A stretch of DNA of 64,000 bases from assembly GCF_005871165.1 (NCBI RefSeq), contig NZ_SWKP01000010.1, positions 1-64,000 on the forward strand. Direction: 5' to 3'. Position numbers and translations under genes: made by a program. Of the stretch, positions 54,973 through 64,000 are shown piece by piece (positions within the stretch are counted from its first letter, which is position 1; every line of letters starts with the position of its first letter). Below the pieces are notes generated by a model. The model was not told the DNA's origin and did no database searches. It saw nothing but the letters and a program-made list of their open reading frames with translations. The DNA comes from Maricaulis alexandrii. Lineage in GTDB: Bacteria > Pseudomonadota > Alphaproteobacteria > Caulobacterales > Maricaulaceae.

Positions 54973-54993
54973 GCCCGGCCCTTGCGGCCGGGC
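54973..54993 (+). terminator. hairpin after the second UrcA gene
   Basis: GCCCGGCC (54973-54980) pairs with GGCCGGGC (54986-54993) over a CTTGC loop. There is no T-run, and the MATE gene starts 12 bp later, so it may only partly terminate. Confidence 0.4.
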
Positions 54994-55005
54994 TAGGTGC
55001 GCGGG

Positions 55006-56331
55006 ATGTCCACTGCCCCGCTCACCCGAACCGATGTCATCAAACGCGCCTGGCCCCTGGTTTTCGCCAATGCGGCCGTCCCGCTCGCGGGTGTCGCGGA
55101 TACATTCGTTCTCGGCCTTTCCGGTGATACCGCCGACCTCGGCGGCGTGGCACTGGGAAGCGCCGTCTTCTCCGTCTTCTATTGGAGCTTCTACTTCCTG
55201 CGCATGGGCACGACCGGGCTGACCGCCCAGGCCGATGGCGCCGGAGAGACCGCAGAAGCCCAACGCATCCTGCTTCGCGCCTTGGCCATTGCCAGCCTGC
55301 TCGGCGTCGCCGTGTGGGCGCTGCGGGACGTGATCGCCTGGGCCGGCTTTGCCATCCTGCAAGGCACAGAGACCGTCGAATCCAAGGGCGCCGACTATCT
55401 TCTCGCCCGCGCCTGGGGCGCCCCGGCTGCCCTGGCGACCTTCGCCCTGTCCGGCTGGCTGATCGGACTGGGGCGCAATGCCGCCACGCTGGCCATCTAT
55501 ATCCTGTTCAGTGCCGTCAATATCGGCCTCGATCTCTGGTTCGTCCTGGGTCTGGGCTACGGGCCCGGCGGGGTCGGGGCTGCCACGGCGATCGCAGAGT
55601 GGGCGGGCCTGGCCGCAGCGCTGGGCCTCGCCGGCCTCGCCCTTCGCCACCAGAAAGGCTGGGCCAAGGGCGTTCTGGACCGCAGCCGCCTGCTGGCACC
55701 GAAAGCCCTGTCCGAGCTGTTCCAGGTCAATCTCAACCTGATGATCCGCACCTGGTGCCTGGTGATCGGCTTCACCTGGTTTGCCAATGCCGGCGCCCGC
55801 CAGGGCACGGCGCCACTCGCCGGCAATCATGTCCTGCTGCAGGTGATCTCGCTGTGGGCCTTCGTGCTGGATGCGTTCGCCTTTGTCGCCGAGACCGAGG
55901 CCGGCCGCGCCTTCGGACGCAAATCCCTGACCGAATTGCGCCGCGCCGTACGCCTGACCGGGGAGCCCATGTTCGCGGCCGGCGCCATTTTCGCCGGGCT
56001 GACCTATCTGTTCGGCGCGGATGTCCTGAGCGCCGTCATTGATGACGAGGCCGCCCTGCAGGCCGCGATCACCTATCTGCCCTGGTGCGCCGTGGTGCCC
56101 TTCATGGGCGCAGCCGCCTGGCTGCTGGACGGGATTTTCATCGGCACGACCAGCGGCAAGATCCTGCGCAATGCCGGAATTGCAGCCGTGGCCGTCTATC
56201 TGGCCGCGGACGCCCTGCTGTCGCCGGCCTTCGGCAATCACGGTGTCTGGGCGGCTTTCGTATTGTTCTACATCGCCCGGGCTGCGGCCCTGGGTGTGGC
56301 CTATCCGGCCCTGGAGCGCCGGTTGCGCTAG
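55006..56331 (+). CDS. MATE-family efflux transporter (DinF-like)
   Basis: A 441-residue protein with about 12 hydrophobic segments in two halves. The start (RTDVIKRAWPLVFANAAVPL, then AGVADTFVLGLSG) is characteristic of the DinF branch of the MATE family, Na+- or H+-coupled exporters of organic cations and drugs. ATG at 55006 was preferred to one 9 bp earlier by the family start. Stop codon shares CTAG with the convergent pyrD stop. Confidence 0.92.
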   Translation: MSTAPLTRTDVIKRAWPLVFANAAVPLAGVADTFVLGLSGDTADLGGVALGSAVFSVFYWSFYFLRMGTTGLTAQADGAGETAEAQRILLRALAIASLLGVAVWALRDVIAWAGFAILQGTETVESKGADYLLARAWGAPAALATFALSGWLIGLGRNAATLAIYILFSAVNIGLDLWFVLGLGYGPGGVGAATAIAEWAGLAAALGLAGLALRHQKGWAKGVLDRSRLLAPKALSELFQVNLNLMIRTWCLVIGFTWFANAGARQGTAPLAGNHVLLQVISLWAFVLDAFAFVAETEAGRAFGRKSLTELRRAVRLTGEPMFAAGAIFAGLTYLFGADVLSAVIDDEAALQAAITYLPWCAVVPFMGAAAWLLDGIFIGTTSGKILRNAGIAAVAVYLAADALLSPAFGNHGVWAAFVLFYIARAAALGVAYPALERRLR

Positions 56332-57359
56332 CCGGTGCCGACCGCGTCGCTGACGCACATAAACCCGTCGGATTTGAGCCGCTCGACCAGTCCGTCCTTG
56401 ATCTCCCGGATCAGACCCGGCCCGTGATAGACCAGCGCCGTGTAGAGCTGCAGCGCATTCGCGCCCGCGCGGATCTTGGCATAGGCCGTATCCGCACTGT
56501 CGATCCCGCCCACGCCGATAATGGCCAGATCCGGTCCGGCCGCACGGCGGAATTCCCGGACCAGCTCGGTCGAGCGCTCGAAAATCGGCGGACCGGACAA
56601 ACCGCCCGCCTCACCCATTTTCGCACTCTGAAGCGTATCCGGACGCGTGATGGACGTGTTCGAGACGATCACGCCGTCCAGCGCATGGCGACGCACGGCA
56701 TCGACCATGTCGGCGGCTTCGCTGTCCTCGATATCCGGCGCGACCTTGAGGAAGACCGGAGCGGCATCCCGCACTGCCGCGACCCGAGCGAGCAGATCGT
56801 CCAGCGCGCCGGATTCCTGCAGCGTGCGCAGGCCCGGCGTATTGGGCGAGGACACATTGACCGTGAAGAAGCCGGCCAGACCCTTCAGGGCGTCCAGACA
56901 GGCGACATAGTCGGCAATCCGGTCTTCGCTATCCAGATTGGCACCGAGATTGACGCCGACGAGCCCGGGCTGCGCGGCACGCGCCTCCAGCTTGCCCCGG
57001 AACCGGTCGAGCCCCTTATTGGGAAAGCCCATCCGGTTGATCACAGCCTCGTCTTCCTCCAACCGGAAGATCCGCGGCCGCGGCTTGCCGTCCTGGGCGC
57101 GCGGTGTCACCGCGCCGCATTCGACAAAGCCGAACCCCATCGCCAGAAGCGCATCGGGCGCATCGGCATTCTTGTCGAACCCGGCGGCCAGGCCGAGCGG
57201 ATTGCTCAGATCGATACCGGCCAGCTTCGTCGCCAGAACAGGATCATCGGACTTCCGGTCTTTCGGGCCGAGCCCGGCCGTCAGCCCCAGGAGGGAAAGC
57301 TTGTGCGCCTGTTCCGGGTCGAATCCCCGCAGAAGGACGGTGGCCAGATCGTGCAGCAT
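56328..57359 (-). CDS. pyrD: dihydroorotate dehydrogenase (quinone), class 2
   Basis: A 343-residue FMN enzyme of pyrimidine synthesis that oxidises dihydroorotate using membrane quinone. An N-terminal membrane-associating helix (MLHDLATVLLRGFDPEQAHK) identifies class 2. The barrel shows LSNPLGLAAGFDKNADAPDA, NRMGFPNKGLDRF, VNVSSPNTPGLRTLQ (catalytic Ser), IIGVGGIDSADTAYAKIRAG and NALQLYTALVYHGPGLI. ATG at 57359 was chosen for that helix. Just downstream of a DUF952 gene on the same strand. Confidence 0.95.
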   Translation of the reverse strand: MLHDLATVLLRGFDPEQAHKLSLLGLTAGLGPKDRKSDDPVLATKLAGIDLSNPLGLAAGFDKNADAPDALLAMGFGFVECGAVTPRAQDGKPRPRIFRLEEDEAVINRMGFPNKGLDRFRGKLEARAAQPGLVGVNLGANLDSEDRIADYVACLDALKGLAGFFTVNVSSPNTPGLRTLQESGALDDLLARVAAVRDAAPVFLKVAPDIEDSEAADMVDAVRRHALDGVIVSNTSITRPDTLQSAKMGEAGGLSGPPIFERSTELVREFRRAAGPDLAIIGVGGIDSADTAYAKIRAGANALQLYTALVYHGPGLIREIKDGLVERLKSDGFMCVSDAVGTG

Positions 57360-57360
57360 G

Positions 57361-57717
57361 TCAGTCGCGCTCCAGGTCGGAGGGCAGGACCCAGTCCCCG
57401 TCCTCATTGCGCCGGACATGGCGCAGGCCGCGCACCGCGCTGGCCGGGATCTCGCCATAGACATGGGGGAATTTCTCCCCGCCCCGCGAGACCTCCCATT
57501 TCACCGTATCCCCCAGCGCCTCAAGATCGATCTCGACGAGGAGAAGCCGCTCATGCTCGTTATAGTGCTTGACCAGCGTGCCCTCGACCTGCGCCGCGGC
57601 GGACAGGTGGATGAAGCCATCGGCCACATCATGCGGGTCTCCGGCGAACCGGCCCTCCATCATGGCAGCGGCCCAGCGTTCCGGATTGGCGAGTCGAAAG
57701 GCTTTTGTCGGGGTCAT
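57361..57717 (-). CDS. DUF952-family protein
   Basis: A 118-residue protein: MTPTKAFRLANPERWAAAMM at the start, then DVADGFIHLSAAAQVEGTL, LLVEIDLEALGDTVKWEVSR, and FPHVYGEIPASAVRGL. The DGFIHLS and FPHVYG blocks are diagnostic for DUF952, a small fold of unknown biochemical role. One base separates its stop codon from the pyrD start, so they form an operon; this pairing recurs in Alphaproteobacteria as far as I recall. The upstream longer start is not preferred. Confidence 0.88.
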   Translation of the reverse strand: MTPTKAFRLANPERWAAAMMEGRFAGDPHDVADGFIHLSAAAQVEGTLVKHYNEHERLLLVEIDLEALGDTVKWEVSRGGEKFPHVYGEIPASAVRGLRHVRRNEDGDWVLPSDLERD

Positions 57718-57811
57718 GGTCTTGGGGTTATCCCCGGTCGCGATGACAGGCAAGTGCGCCAAACGCACGCGGACCGTTTTCCTACAACCTCCGCTCGCTT
57801 ATGATGGCGTC

Positions 57812-58435
57812 ATGTTCACACACGAGCAAATCTGGCGCGGCATTGATCGCCTTGCGGCCCATGCCCAGACCAGCCCCTCCGGATTGGCCCGGCGGGCCGG
57901 TCTGGATTCCACGACGTTCAACCCGTCCAAGCGCGCCTCCCGCGACGGAAGCAAGCCGCGATGGCCTTCCACGGAAAGCCTGGCGAAAGCCCTGAGCGCC
58001 GCGCATATGGATCTGGCCGGCTTTGTCGGCCTGATGACCGGCGTGCCCGTCATGACCGGTGTGCAGGCGCGCAGTCTGAGCGAGGATTCACCGGCTGCCT
58101 TCGATGCGGGCGGCCGCCCGTCCGGGGAAAGCTGGACGCGGATCGCCTTTCCCGGCCCGGGCGCGGAAAGCGCCTACGCCCTGACCGTGGAGGATGACAG
58201 CATGCGCCCGGTCTATCGCCGCGGCGACCGGCTGATCGTGGCGCCGGACAGTCCGTTGCGCCCCGGTGACCGTGTCCTGGTCAAGCATCGCGAGACCGGG
58301 CTGGAGGCCTTTGAACTGGGTGAGCATGGCGTGAAGCAGGTGGTCCTGCAGCCGATCCGCGCCGACCGGCCCACCCAGAAGATCGCGCTCAGCGAGATCG
58401 ACTGGATCGCCCGCATCCTCTGGGCCAGCCAATAG
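57812..58435 (+). CDS. S24-type HTH transcriptional regulator
   Basis: A 207-residue protein. The N-terminal HTH (SPSGLARRAGLDSTTFNPSK, then WPSTESLAKALSAAHMDLAG) is phage-repressor-like. The C-terminal domain is of LexA/CI type, with YALTVEDDSMRPVYRRGDRL (Ser) and RVLVKHRETGLEAFEL (Lys), so self-cleavage on RecA or stress signals is possible. Alone among housekeeping genes, it is divergent from DUF952-pyrD. Targets not known. Confidence 0.88.
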   Translation: MFTHEQIWRGIDRLAAHAQTSPSGLARRAGLDSTTFNPSKRASRDGSKPRWPSTESLAKALSAAHMDLAGFVGLMTGVPVMTGVQARSLSEDSPAAFDAGGRPSGESWTRIAFPGPGAESAYALTVEDDSMRPVYRRGDRLIVAPDSPLRPGDRVLVKHRETGLEAFELGEHGVKQVVLQPIRADRPTQKIALSEIDWIARILWASQ

Positions 58436-58507
58436 CGTTCCACCGCGACCATTCGCGCATGGCCAGGCCGTCCCATCGGCCTAGTCTTGTCCCGGCAAGG
58501 AGTTGCC

Positions 58508-59896
58508 ATGCCCGAGGCTTTTGAACCGCCCCGCCCGCCCTATGCCAAATATTCCGCGCTCGGCAAGCTGCGCCTGTCGGACTATCTGACCTATTTCAAG
58601 GCAATGCGGCGCAATCCGCTGGAGGTCTGGGGCGAGCACCATTTCTCCATCCGCATGGCGCCCTTCCGCTTTCTGGGACGCTCCAACCTGCTGCTCTCCG
58701 ACCCGGAGGGCATCCATCACTGCTTTGTCACGCGGGCGGACAATTTCACGATGAACCCGCTGCGCCAGGCGGTGCTGAAACCCTTCCTGCGCGACGGCCT
58801 GCTGACGGCGGAAGGCGAGACCTGGAAAAAGGCCCGCAAGGCCGTCTCCCCGGTCTTCACGCCGCGCGAGGTCAATGCCTTTGCCCCGCTGATCCGGCAG
58901 GTCTGCGAGGACACCACGGACCGGCTCGCGCAGAAGGACGGCCAGACCGAACCCATGGCCCAATTCATGGTCGATCTGACCCTGGATGTGTTGATGGAGA
59001 CGCTCTTCTCCGGCGATGAGGCGCTGGACAAGGCCGAGTTCACACAAGGCATCCACGTCCTGCTGGAGCTGAGCGGTGTGCCGCACCCGTTCGACCTCAT
59101 CCATCTGCCCGGCTGGATCCCGCGCATCGGCCAGGCCAAGGCCCGCCGCGTAATCGAGGATCTGCGCCGCCAGGTGACCCGGGTCGCTGTGGCGCGCCGC
59201 GCCCGGCCATCCCCGGAAGAGGAAGGCCGCGCCGCCGACTTCCTCGACCTTTTGCTGGGCGCCGGCCTCGATGATGAGGCGGTAACGGACAATCTCCTCA
59301 CCTTCCTGGCCGCCGGTCATGAGACCACGGCGCGCAGCCTGGCCTGGACGCTTTATCTCCTCTCGCGGGATGAAGAGACGCGCCAAAAGCTGGAAGCGGA
59401 GATCGATGCGGCCCCGCTGGACGAAACCGATCCGGCCGACTGGACCCGTCTCCTGCCCTGGACCGAGGCCGTGCTGAAGGAAAGCCTCCGGCTCTACCCC
59501 TCCGCCCCGATCCTCGCCCGGACCTCGAAGGAATGGGATCTGGTCTGCGGCGTGCCGGTGCCGGGCGGAACGGATGTCGTGGTCGCCACCTGGCTGCTGC
59601 ACCGCCAGCGCGATATCTGGGACCAGCCCAATGCCTTCCTGCCGGACCGCTTCCTGGGCGAGGCCGCCAAGGACATCCCCCGTGATGCCTATCTGCCCTT
59701 CGGCATCGGCCCCCGCGTCTGCATCGGCGCCCGCTTCGCCATGATGGAAATGGTGATCGTCATGGCCTGCCTCCTGCGCAAACTGCGCTTCGACTATGCC
59801 GAGGACAGGGATCCGCTCCCGGTGCTGAAGATCACCCTGCAGCCGGATACGGCGGTGGCGATGCGGGTGACAGAACGAAGGTCTTTGCCCTCTTAA
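58508..59896 (+). CDS. cytochrome P450
   Basis: A 462-residue P450. The I-helix has FLAAGHETTARSLAWTLYLL, the K-helix E-x-x-R is in VLKESLRLYPSAPILAR, and the heme-binding loop PFGIGPRVCIGARFA contains the thiolate ligand Cys405. It is complete. AAGGAG precedes ATG 58508; a TTG seven codons earlier is less likely. No ferredoxin or reductase gene is nearby, so it must draw electrons from elsewhere. Substrate unknown. Confidence 0.95.
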   Translation: MPEAFEPPRPPYAKYSALGKLRLSDYLTYFKAMRRNPLEVWGEHHFSIRMAPFRFLGRSNLLLSDPEGIHHCFVTRADNFTMNPLRQAVLKPFLRDGLLTAEGETWKKARKAVSPVFTPREVNAFAPLIRQVCEDTTDRLAQKDGQTEPMAQFMVDLTLDVLMETLFSGDEALDKAEFTQGIHVLLELSGVPHPFDLIHLPGWIPRIGQAKARRVIEDLRRQVTRVAVARRARPSPEEEGRAADFLDLLLGAGLDDEAVTDNLLTFLAAGHETTARSLAWTLYLLSRDEETRQKLEAEIDAAPLDETDPADWTRLLPWTEAVLKESLRLYPSAPILARTSKEWDLVCGVPVPGGTDVVVATWLLHRQRDIWDQPNAFLPDRFLGEAAKDIPRDAYLPFGIGPRVCIGARFAMMEMVIVMACLLRKLRFDYAEDRDPLPVLKITLQPDTAVAMRVTERRSLPS

Positions 59897-60143
59897 ACTC
59901 CGTCATTCCCCGGGATGCCCGCTTTCAGTTCCGTTGGGATGACGAAATAGATGCTGATCCACTTGTCATCCCGGTCGGTCGCCCCGCGAAAGCGGGGCAT
60001 AGAACCGGGACCCATCGTGCCACGAGGCAAAGTGGGTCCCTGATCTGCGCCCCGATCAAGTCGGGGGCATCCGTCAGGGATGACAAATAGTGGTGATCGG
60101 GACTTTCAGCCCCCCTCTCCCCGGAAGGCGAGAGGGGGTGGGG
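59897..60143. repeat. intergenic repeat array with GTCATCCC-ended element
   Basis: No gene in these 247 bp. TTGTCATCCC (59963-59972) and GGGATGACAA (60077-60086) are perfect inverted ends of a 124-bp unit. Inside is GCCCCGC-GAAA-GCGGGGC (59981-59998), a hairpin with a GNRA loop. A shorter dyad lies at 59901-59944. Related ends bound the element at 1051-1162. Confidence 0.65.
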
Positions 60144-60362
60144 TTACACCTCCGGATACTGGAACACCTCTTCCAGACCCACCTTGAAGACCCGGGCGAT
60201 CTTGAAGGCGACTTCCAGGGAGGGCGAGTATTTGCCCTGTTCGATGGCGATCACGGTCTGGCGGGTCACGCCGATCGCCTTGGCGAGATCCGCCTGGCTC
60301 ATTTCATCGGCGTGGAAGCGCAGGGTGCGGATCTCATTAGTGATGAGGGTCGGTTTGGCCAT
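60144..60362 (-). CDS. XRE-family HTH regulator, 72 residues
   Basis: A single-HTH protein (MSQADLAKAIGVTRQTVIAI, then EQGKYSPSLEVAFKIARVFK) with a short tail (LEEVFQYPEV), typical of compact Cro/XRE proteins. It is downstream of and nearly contiguous with a membrane-protein gene (60366-60797), a common pairing. It probably represses its own promoter. Confidence 0.92.
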   Translation of the reverse strand: MAKPTLITNEIRTLRFHADEMSQADLAKAIGVTRQTVIAIEQGKYSPSLEVAFKIARVFKVGLEEVFQYPEV

Positions 60363-60365
60363 GGC

Positions 60366-60797
60366 TCAGACCCCCCGGCGATAGTCGACCAGTTTGGACA
60401 CCGCCTTGACGATCTCACCAGCCACCAGACCGCCCAGGATCAGATTGGCGACCAGGTAGTAGGGTTGGGCCGTCATCGCCGACCCCATCGCCAGCAGGGC
60501 AAACAGGGCCAGGACAAAACCGCCGCGCTGGTCGCCGCGCATCTCGATCAGCTTGTCACGCTCATCCGACGTGTCATCGGCTTCCGACGGAGCGGCAATC
60601 GCGATGGCGATGTGGACGACGATCGAGGCGGCAACCACACCCAGAACGGTGACGATCATCTTGATATTGGTGACGGCCAGCGCGGCTTCCGGCGACATCC
60701 CGCCCATAACGTCGATGATGGACGTGGTGAAATACCAGCCGTAGACGCCGATCATGATGACCAGCATGGCCAGATTGCTCTTCTCGTGAAAACTCAT
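60366..60797 (-). CDS. membrane partner of the XRE regulator (DUF2178-like)
   Basis: A 143-residue protein with four spans (LAMLVIMIGVYGWYFTTSII, MIVTVLGVVAASIVVHIAIA, VLALFALLAMGSAMTAQPYY, LVANLILGGLVAGEIV) and a cytoplasmic loop with DERDKLIEMRGDQRGG, the D-E-R-D motif seen in DUF2178-type proteins encoded beside XRE regulators. Separated by 3 bp from the XRE gene. Role unknown; a signal-transducing or toxin-like partner are both conceivable. Confidence 0.85.
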   Translation of the reverse strand: MSFHEKSNLAMLVIMIGVYGWYFTTSIIDVMGGMSPEAALAVTNIKMIVTVLGVVAASIVVHIAIAIAAPSEADDTSDERDKLIEMRGDQRGGFVLALFALLAMGSAMTAQPYYLVANLILGGLVAGEIVKAVSKLVDYRRGV

Positions 60798-60817
60798 GTC
60801 AAAAACTCCAGTCTCTG

Positions 60818-60850
60818 TGTCTGGTATTTTTTACACACACTGATGTCTGG
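60818..60850. promoter_or_regulatory. TGTCTGG direct repeats upstream of the XRE operon
   Basis: TGTCTGG occurs at 60818-60824 and 60844-60850, offset 26 bp, in the AT-rich segment before the membrane-protein start codon at 60797. Likely XRE operator sites near the promoter; the assignment is inference. Confidence 0.4.
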
Positions 60851-60895
60851 AATGCAAGACATTGTGTATGATTTCTTTGACATTTACGCAGAAAG

Positions 60896-60920
60896 AAAAG
60901 GCCCGCCGAGCGGGCCTTTT
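60896..60920. terminator. bidirectional terminator downstream of lysS
   Basis: An 11-bp perfect stem (60896-60906 with 60910-60920), loop CGA, with T-run on both strands (TTTTCTTTC on the minus). It ends the lysS transcript, whose stop codon is at 60938. Confidence 0.85.
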
Positions 60921-60937
60921 CAAATTCCCTTTTCCGA

Positions 60938-62527
60938 TCAGCCCTTTACCAGCTCACCCGCCAGCGCCTTTTCGATCAGCGCGATGGTCTGCGGGACGCC
61001 GTAAATGGCGACGAAAGAGCCGAAGCGCGGGCCCTGGGACTGGCCGAGCAGGGTTTCATAGAGCGCCTGGAACCAGTCGCGCAGGTTTTCGAATTCCTGC
61101 GTCTTGCCGGCGGCGAACACCTCGTCCTGGATCATGGCCCCATCCCGCGTGTCGGCCGGCATGGCCTTGAGACGGGCCAGCAGGTCTTCCATGGCGGCGC
61201 GCTCCATCTCGGTGGGGGCGCGGAAGGATTTGGTCGGTTCGACGAAGTCCTGGAAATACTGGACGGCAAAGCCGGCCAGCGCGTCCAGCAGCGGATGGGT
61301 CTCCGGCGTCGCGCCTTCGACATAGCGGCCGATAAAGCCCCACATCACATCGGTGGAGTGGGCGGAGGCGGCCGAGGCCAGGTTCAGCAGGAGCGCAAAG
61401 GAAATCGGCGAGGCATCCTGCGGCGGGTGACCGTCATGAATGTGCCAGGCCGGGTTTTCCAGCTGCTTGTCCGGCGTCTGGCCGTGATAGGCGGCCAGGT
61501 GCTGCATGTACTCGTCCACCGCTTTCGGGATGACGTCGAAATACAAGCGCTTGGCCGTCTTCGGCTTGACGAAGTTGTAATAGGCCAGCGATTGCTGGGG
61601 CGCGTATTTCAGCCAGTCCTCGACCGAGAGCCCGTTGCCCTTGGACTTGGAGATCTTCTCGCCCTTCTGGTCGAGGAAGAGCTCGTAGACGAATTGCGTC
61701 GGCGGCTCGGCGCCCAGGATGCGGCAGATGCGCGAATAGATCGGCGCATTGGTCTGGTGGTCCTTGCCGAACATCTCGAAATCGACGCCCAGGGCGGCCC
61801 AGCGCATGCCGAAGTCCGGCTTCCACTGCAGCTTCACATGGCCGCCGGTCACCGGCAGCGTCGTCTCCTCGCCATCCTCGTCATCGAAGGTGACCGTGCC
61901 GGCCTCGGCGTCGACGGCCTTCATCGGGACATAGAGGACCCGGCCCGTCTTCGGCGAGATCGGCAAGAAGGGCGAATAGGTCGCCTGGCGTTCCGCCCCC
62001 AGCGTCGGCAGCATGACATCCATGATGGCGTCATACTTCTGGGCCGCCTTCAGCAGCATCGCGTCATAGGCGCCGGACTTGTAGAGCTCGGTCGCGGACT
62101 TGAACTCATAGGTGAAGCCGAAACTGTCCAGGAAGCCCTTGAGACGGCCATTCATGTGGTCGCCATAGGAGCTCGCCGTGCCGAACGGGTCCGGCACTTC
62201 GGTCAGCGGTTTTTGCAGGTGCTCGGCCAGCATGTCCTGCTGCGGGAGATTGTCCGGAACCTTGCGCATCCCGTCCATGTCGTCGGAGACGCAGATCAGC
62301 TTGGGCTCATAGGTGCCGCCGGTCAGCGCATCGAAGGCGCGCAGCACCATGGTGGTACGCACGACTTCACCGAATGTCCCCATGTGCGGGAGGCCCGACG
62401 GGCCATAGCCGGTCTCGAACACGACCGGCCCCGATTTTCGGCCCATCTTGTCCAGACGCTTTTTCAGCAGGCGCGCTTGTTCAAACGGCCAGGCTTTCGC
62501 GTTTTGGGCAAGATCGGCGACAGACAT
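60938..62527 (-). CDS. lysS: class I lysyl-tRNA synthetase
   Basis: A 529-residue enzyme of the class I type, common in archaea and Alphaproteobacteria, unrelated to E. coli class II LysRS. The HIGH-like signature is in [18 protein letters not shown] and the KMSKS-like signature in [17 protein letters not shown]. It charges tRNA-Lys with lysine. The start is ATG 62527 (MSVADLAQN); a GTG three codons earlier is possible. It ends at a bidirectional terminator. Confidence 0.95.
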   Translation of the reverse strand: MSVADLAQNAKAWPFEQARLLKKRLDKMGRKSGPVVFETGYGPSGLPHMGTFGEVVRTTMVLRAFDALTGGTYEPKLICVSDDMDGMRKVPDNLPQQDMLAEHLQKPLTEVPDPFGTASSYGDHMNGRLKGFLDSFGFTYEFKSATELYKSGAYDAMLLKAAQKYDAIMDVMLPTLGAERQATYSPFLPISPKTGRVLYVPMKAVDAEAGTVTFDDEDGEETTLPVTGGHVKLQWKPDFGMRWAALGVDFEMFGKDHQTNAPIYSRICRILGAEPPTQFVYELFLDQKGEKISKSKGNGLSVEDWLKYAPQQSLAYYNFVKPKTAKRLYFDVIPKAVDEYMQHLAAYHGQTPDKQLENPAWHIHDGHPPQDASPISFALLLNLASAASAHSTDVMWGFIGRYVEGATPETHPLLDALAGFAVQYFQDFVEPTKSFRAPTEMERAAMEDLLARLKAMPADTRDGAMIQDEVFAAGKTQEFENLRDWFQALYETLLGQSQGPRFGSFVAIYGVPQTIALIEKALAGELVKG

Positions 62528-62781
62528 CGGGATCACTTTCTTTTAGGGAGAGACAGAAGCCGTGCGAGGTAGAGGGGAAGCCGCACAGCGTCAAGCGTGA
62601 CGCGGCGCAGGGCCGGCTTGCAACCACGCGCGAGACACCCGCTCTTGTTGCATAAAGACAACAGACCTCTGAATAGCCGTATGCGCCGTTCCGATTTCGC
62701 TTGAACCTGTCAGCCAGCACCGTCATAAGCCGCATCCCGATCAACCACCCGCCCGCAACGGGCGCGCAGACAGAGACGAGC

Positions 62782-62874
62782 ATGAACCAGGTTCAGCGTA
62801 CATATCGCCTCGACGGCACGACCTATTGGTCGTTCGCCCGCATGCGCGCGCAGGGATCGCAGATCACCCGGTAG
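62782..62874 (+). CDS. 30-residue miniprotein with its own terminator
   Basis: MNQVQRTYRLDGTTYWSFAR is followed by MRAQGSQITR. GAGACGAG precedes the ATG at 62782 and a T-run terminator begins 27 bp after the stop codon, so this looks like a real transcription unit just before rtcB. Basic and soluble; function unknown. An alternative is that the RNA itself is the product. Confidence 0.5.
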   Translation: MNQVQRTYRLDGTTYWSFARMRAQGSQITR

Positions 62875-62900
62875 ACTGTCCGACACAGTCCCGGTGACCC

Positions 62901-62934
62901 GCCCTCCCGAGCGCCGCTCGAGGAGGGCTTTTTT
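62901..62934 (+). terminator. intrinsic terminator between the miniprotein and rtcB
   Basis: GCCCTCC (62901-62907) pairs with GGAGGGC (62922-62928), with GAGC/GCTC pairing inside, followed by TTTTTTG. A clear plus-strand rho-independent terminator. Confidence 0.85.
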
Positions 62935-63082
62935 GTTCCGGCTGGCCGCCCTTCCCCCAAATGGCCGCCTGGAACAGCCCCGGGAGGATGCGCGCCCCCA
63001 ACGCGCATCCTCCCCATGGGGCATCGCCCAATCAGAACAGACACGAAAGAGAAAGGTCCCGCCGGCAAGCGGGGAGAGAGTC

Positions 63083-64000
<918 letters not shown>

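Overview
This 64 kb window is high-GC, gene-dense alphaproteobacterial chromosome. Several features point to a dimorphic, Caulobacter-like lineage, most likely Hyphomonadaceae/Maricaulis: a full-length PodJ-type polarity protein with a promoter carrying a CtrA-type box, a DnaA-like box and four GANTC sites; the TauE/SafE plus TIGR02186 gene pair; two UrcA-family proteins; and an alpha-type SerC. This placement is inferred from gene content and motifs, not from a database search. I recognised no rRNA, tRNA or CRISPR array.

The left end (1-2.7 kb) is the accessory part. It holds the C-terminal end of an IS110-type transposase, a secreted inhibitor-like protein, a 40-residue basic protein, palindromic intergenic repeats, and an AT-richer winged-helix-like gene divergent from a 62-residue HTH gene. 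The two share a promoter region with an iterated direct repeat, and the HTH gene has a hairpin-rich leader. From 2.7 to 13.4 kb come thiC with a TPP riboswitch, an uncharacterised pair (121 aa protein plus 578 aa peptidoglycan-binding-domain protein), a lipoprotein M19 dipeptidase, an acyltransferase-3, two small membrane proteins and purA. From 13.5 to 27.9 kb lie a beta-lactamase-fold hydrolase with an AraC regulator, a PagL-like outer-membrane deacylase, serC, a class V aminotransferase with an EamA exporter, thiD, a secreted TPR protein and a lipoprotein, a LysR/LigB-type dioxygenase pair, a GST, a methyltransferase and two tiny membrane proteins.

A structured gene-free stretch of about 730 bp (27.9-28.6 kb) precedes a long minus-strand fatty-acid oxidation cluster (28.7-37.5 kb): FadJ-type multifunctional protein, thiolase, two acyl-CoA dehydrogenases, a PaiB-like FMN-binding protein and a MerR regulator. 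A DUF559 gene flanked by perfect 25-bp inverted repeats is lodged inside it.

From 37.6 to 45.2 kb a secreted protein and podJ are followed by the TauE/TIGR02186 pair and two small proteins. From 45.2 to 48.4 kb lie two members of the DNA-ligase-associated repair module (PdeM-type phosphoesterase and Lhr-like helicase). The remainder carries membrane proteins including an MscS channel, a degenerate receiver-domain protein, tandem thioesterases, UrcA/DCC proteins, a MATE transporter, pyrD, an S24-type repressor, a cytochrome P450, an XRE/membrane-protein pair, class I lysS, a 30-codon gene with its own terminator, and the start of rtcB, cut by the window edge.

The strongest leads for undescribed biology are the divergent regulator/hairpin-leader locus (1.3-2.7 kb), the 121 aa/PG-binding pair (5.5-7.6 kb), the inverted-repeat-flanked DUF559 cassette (32.4-32.9 kb), the multi-hairpin intergenic region (28.1-28.5 kb) and the podJ control region (39.25-39.43 kb).
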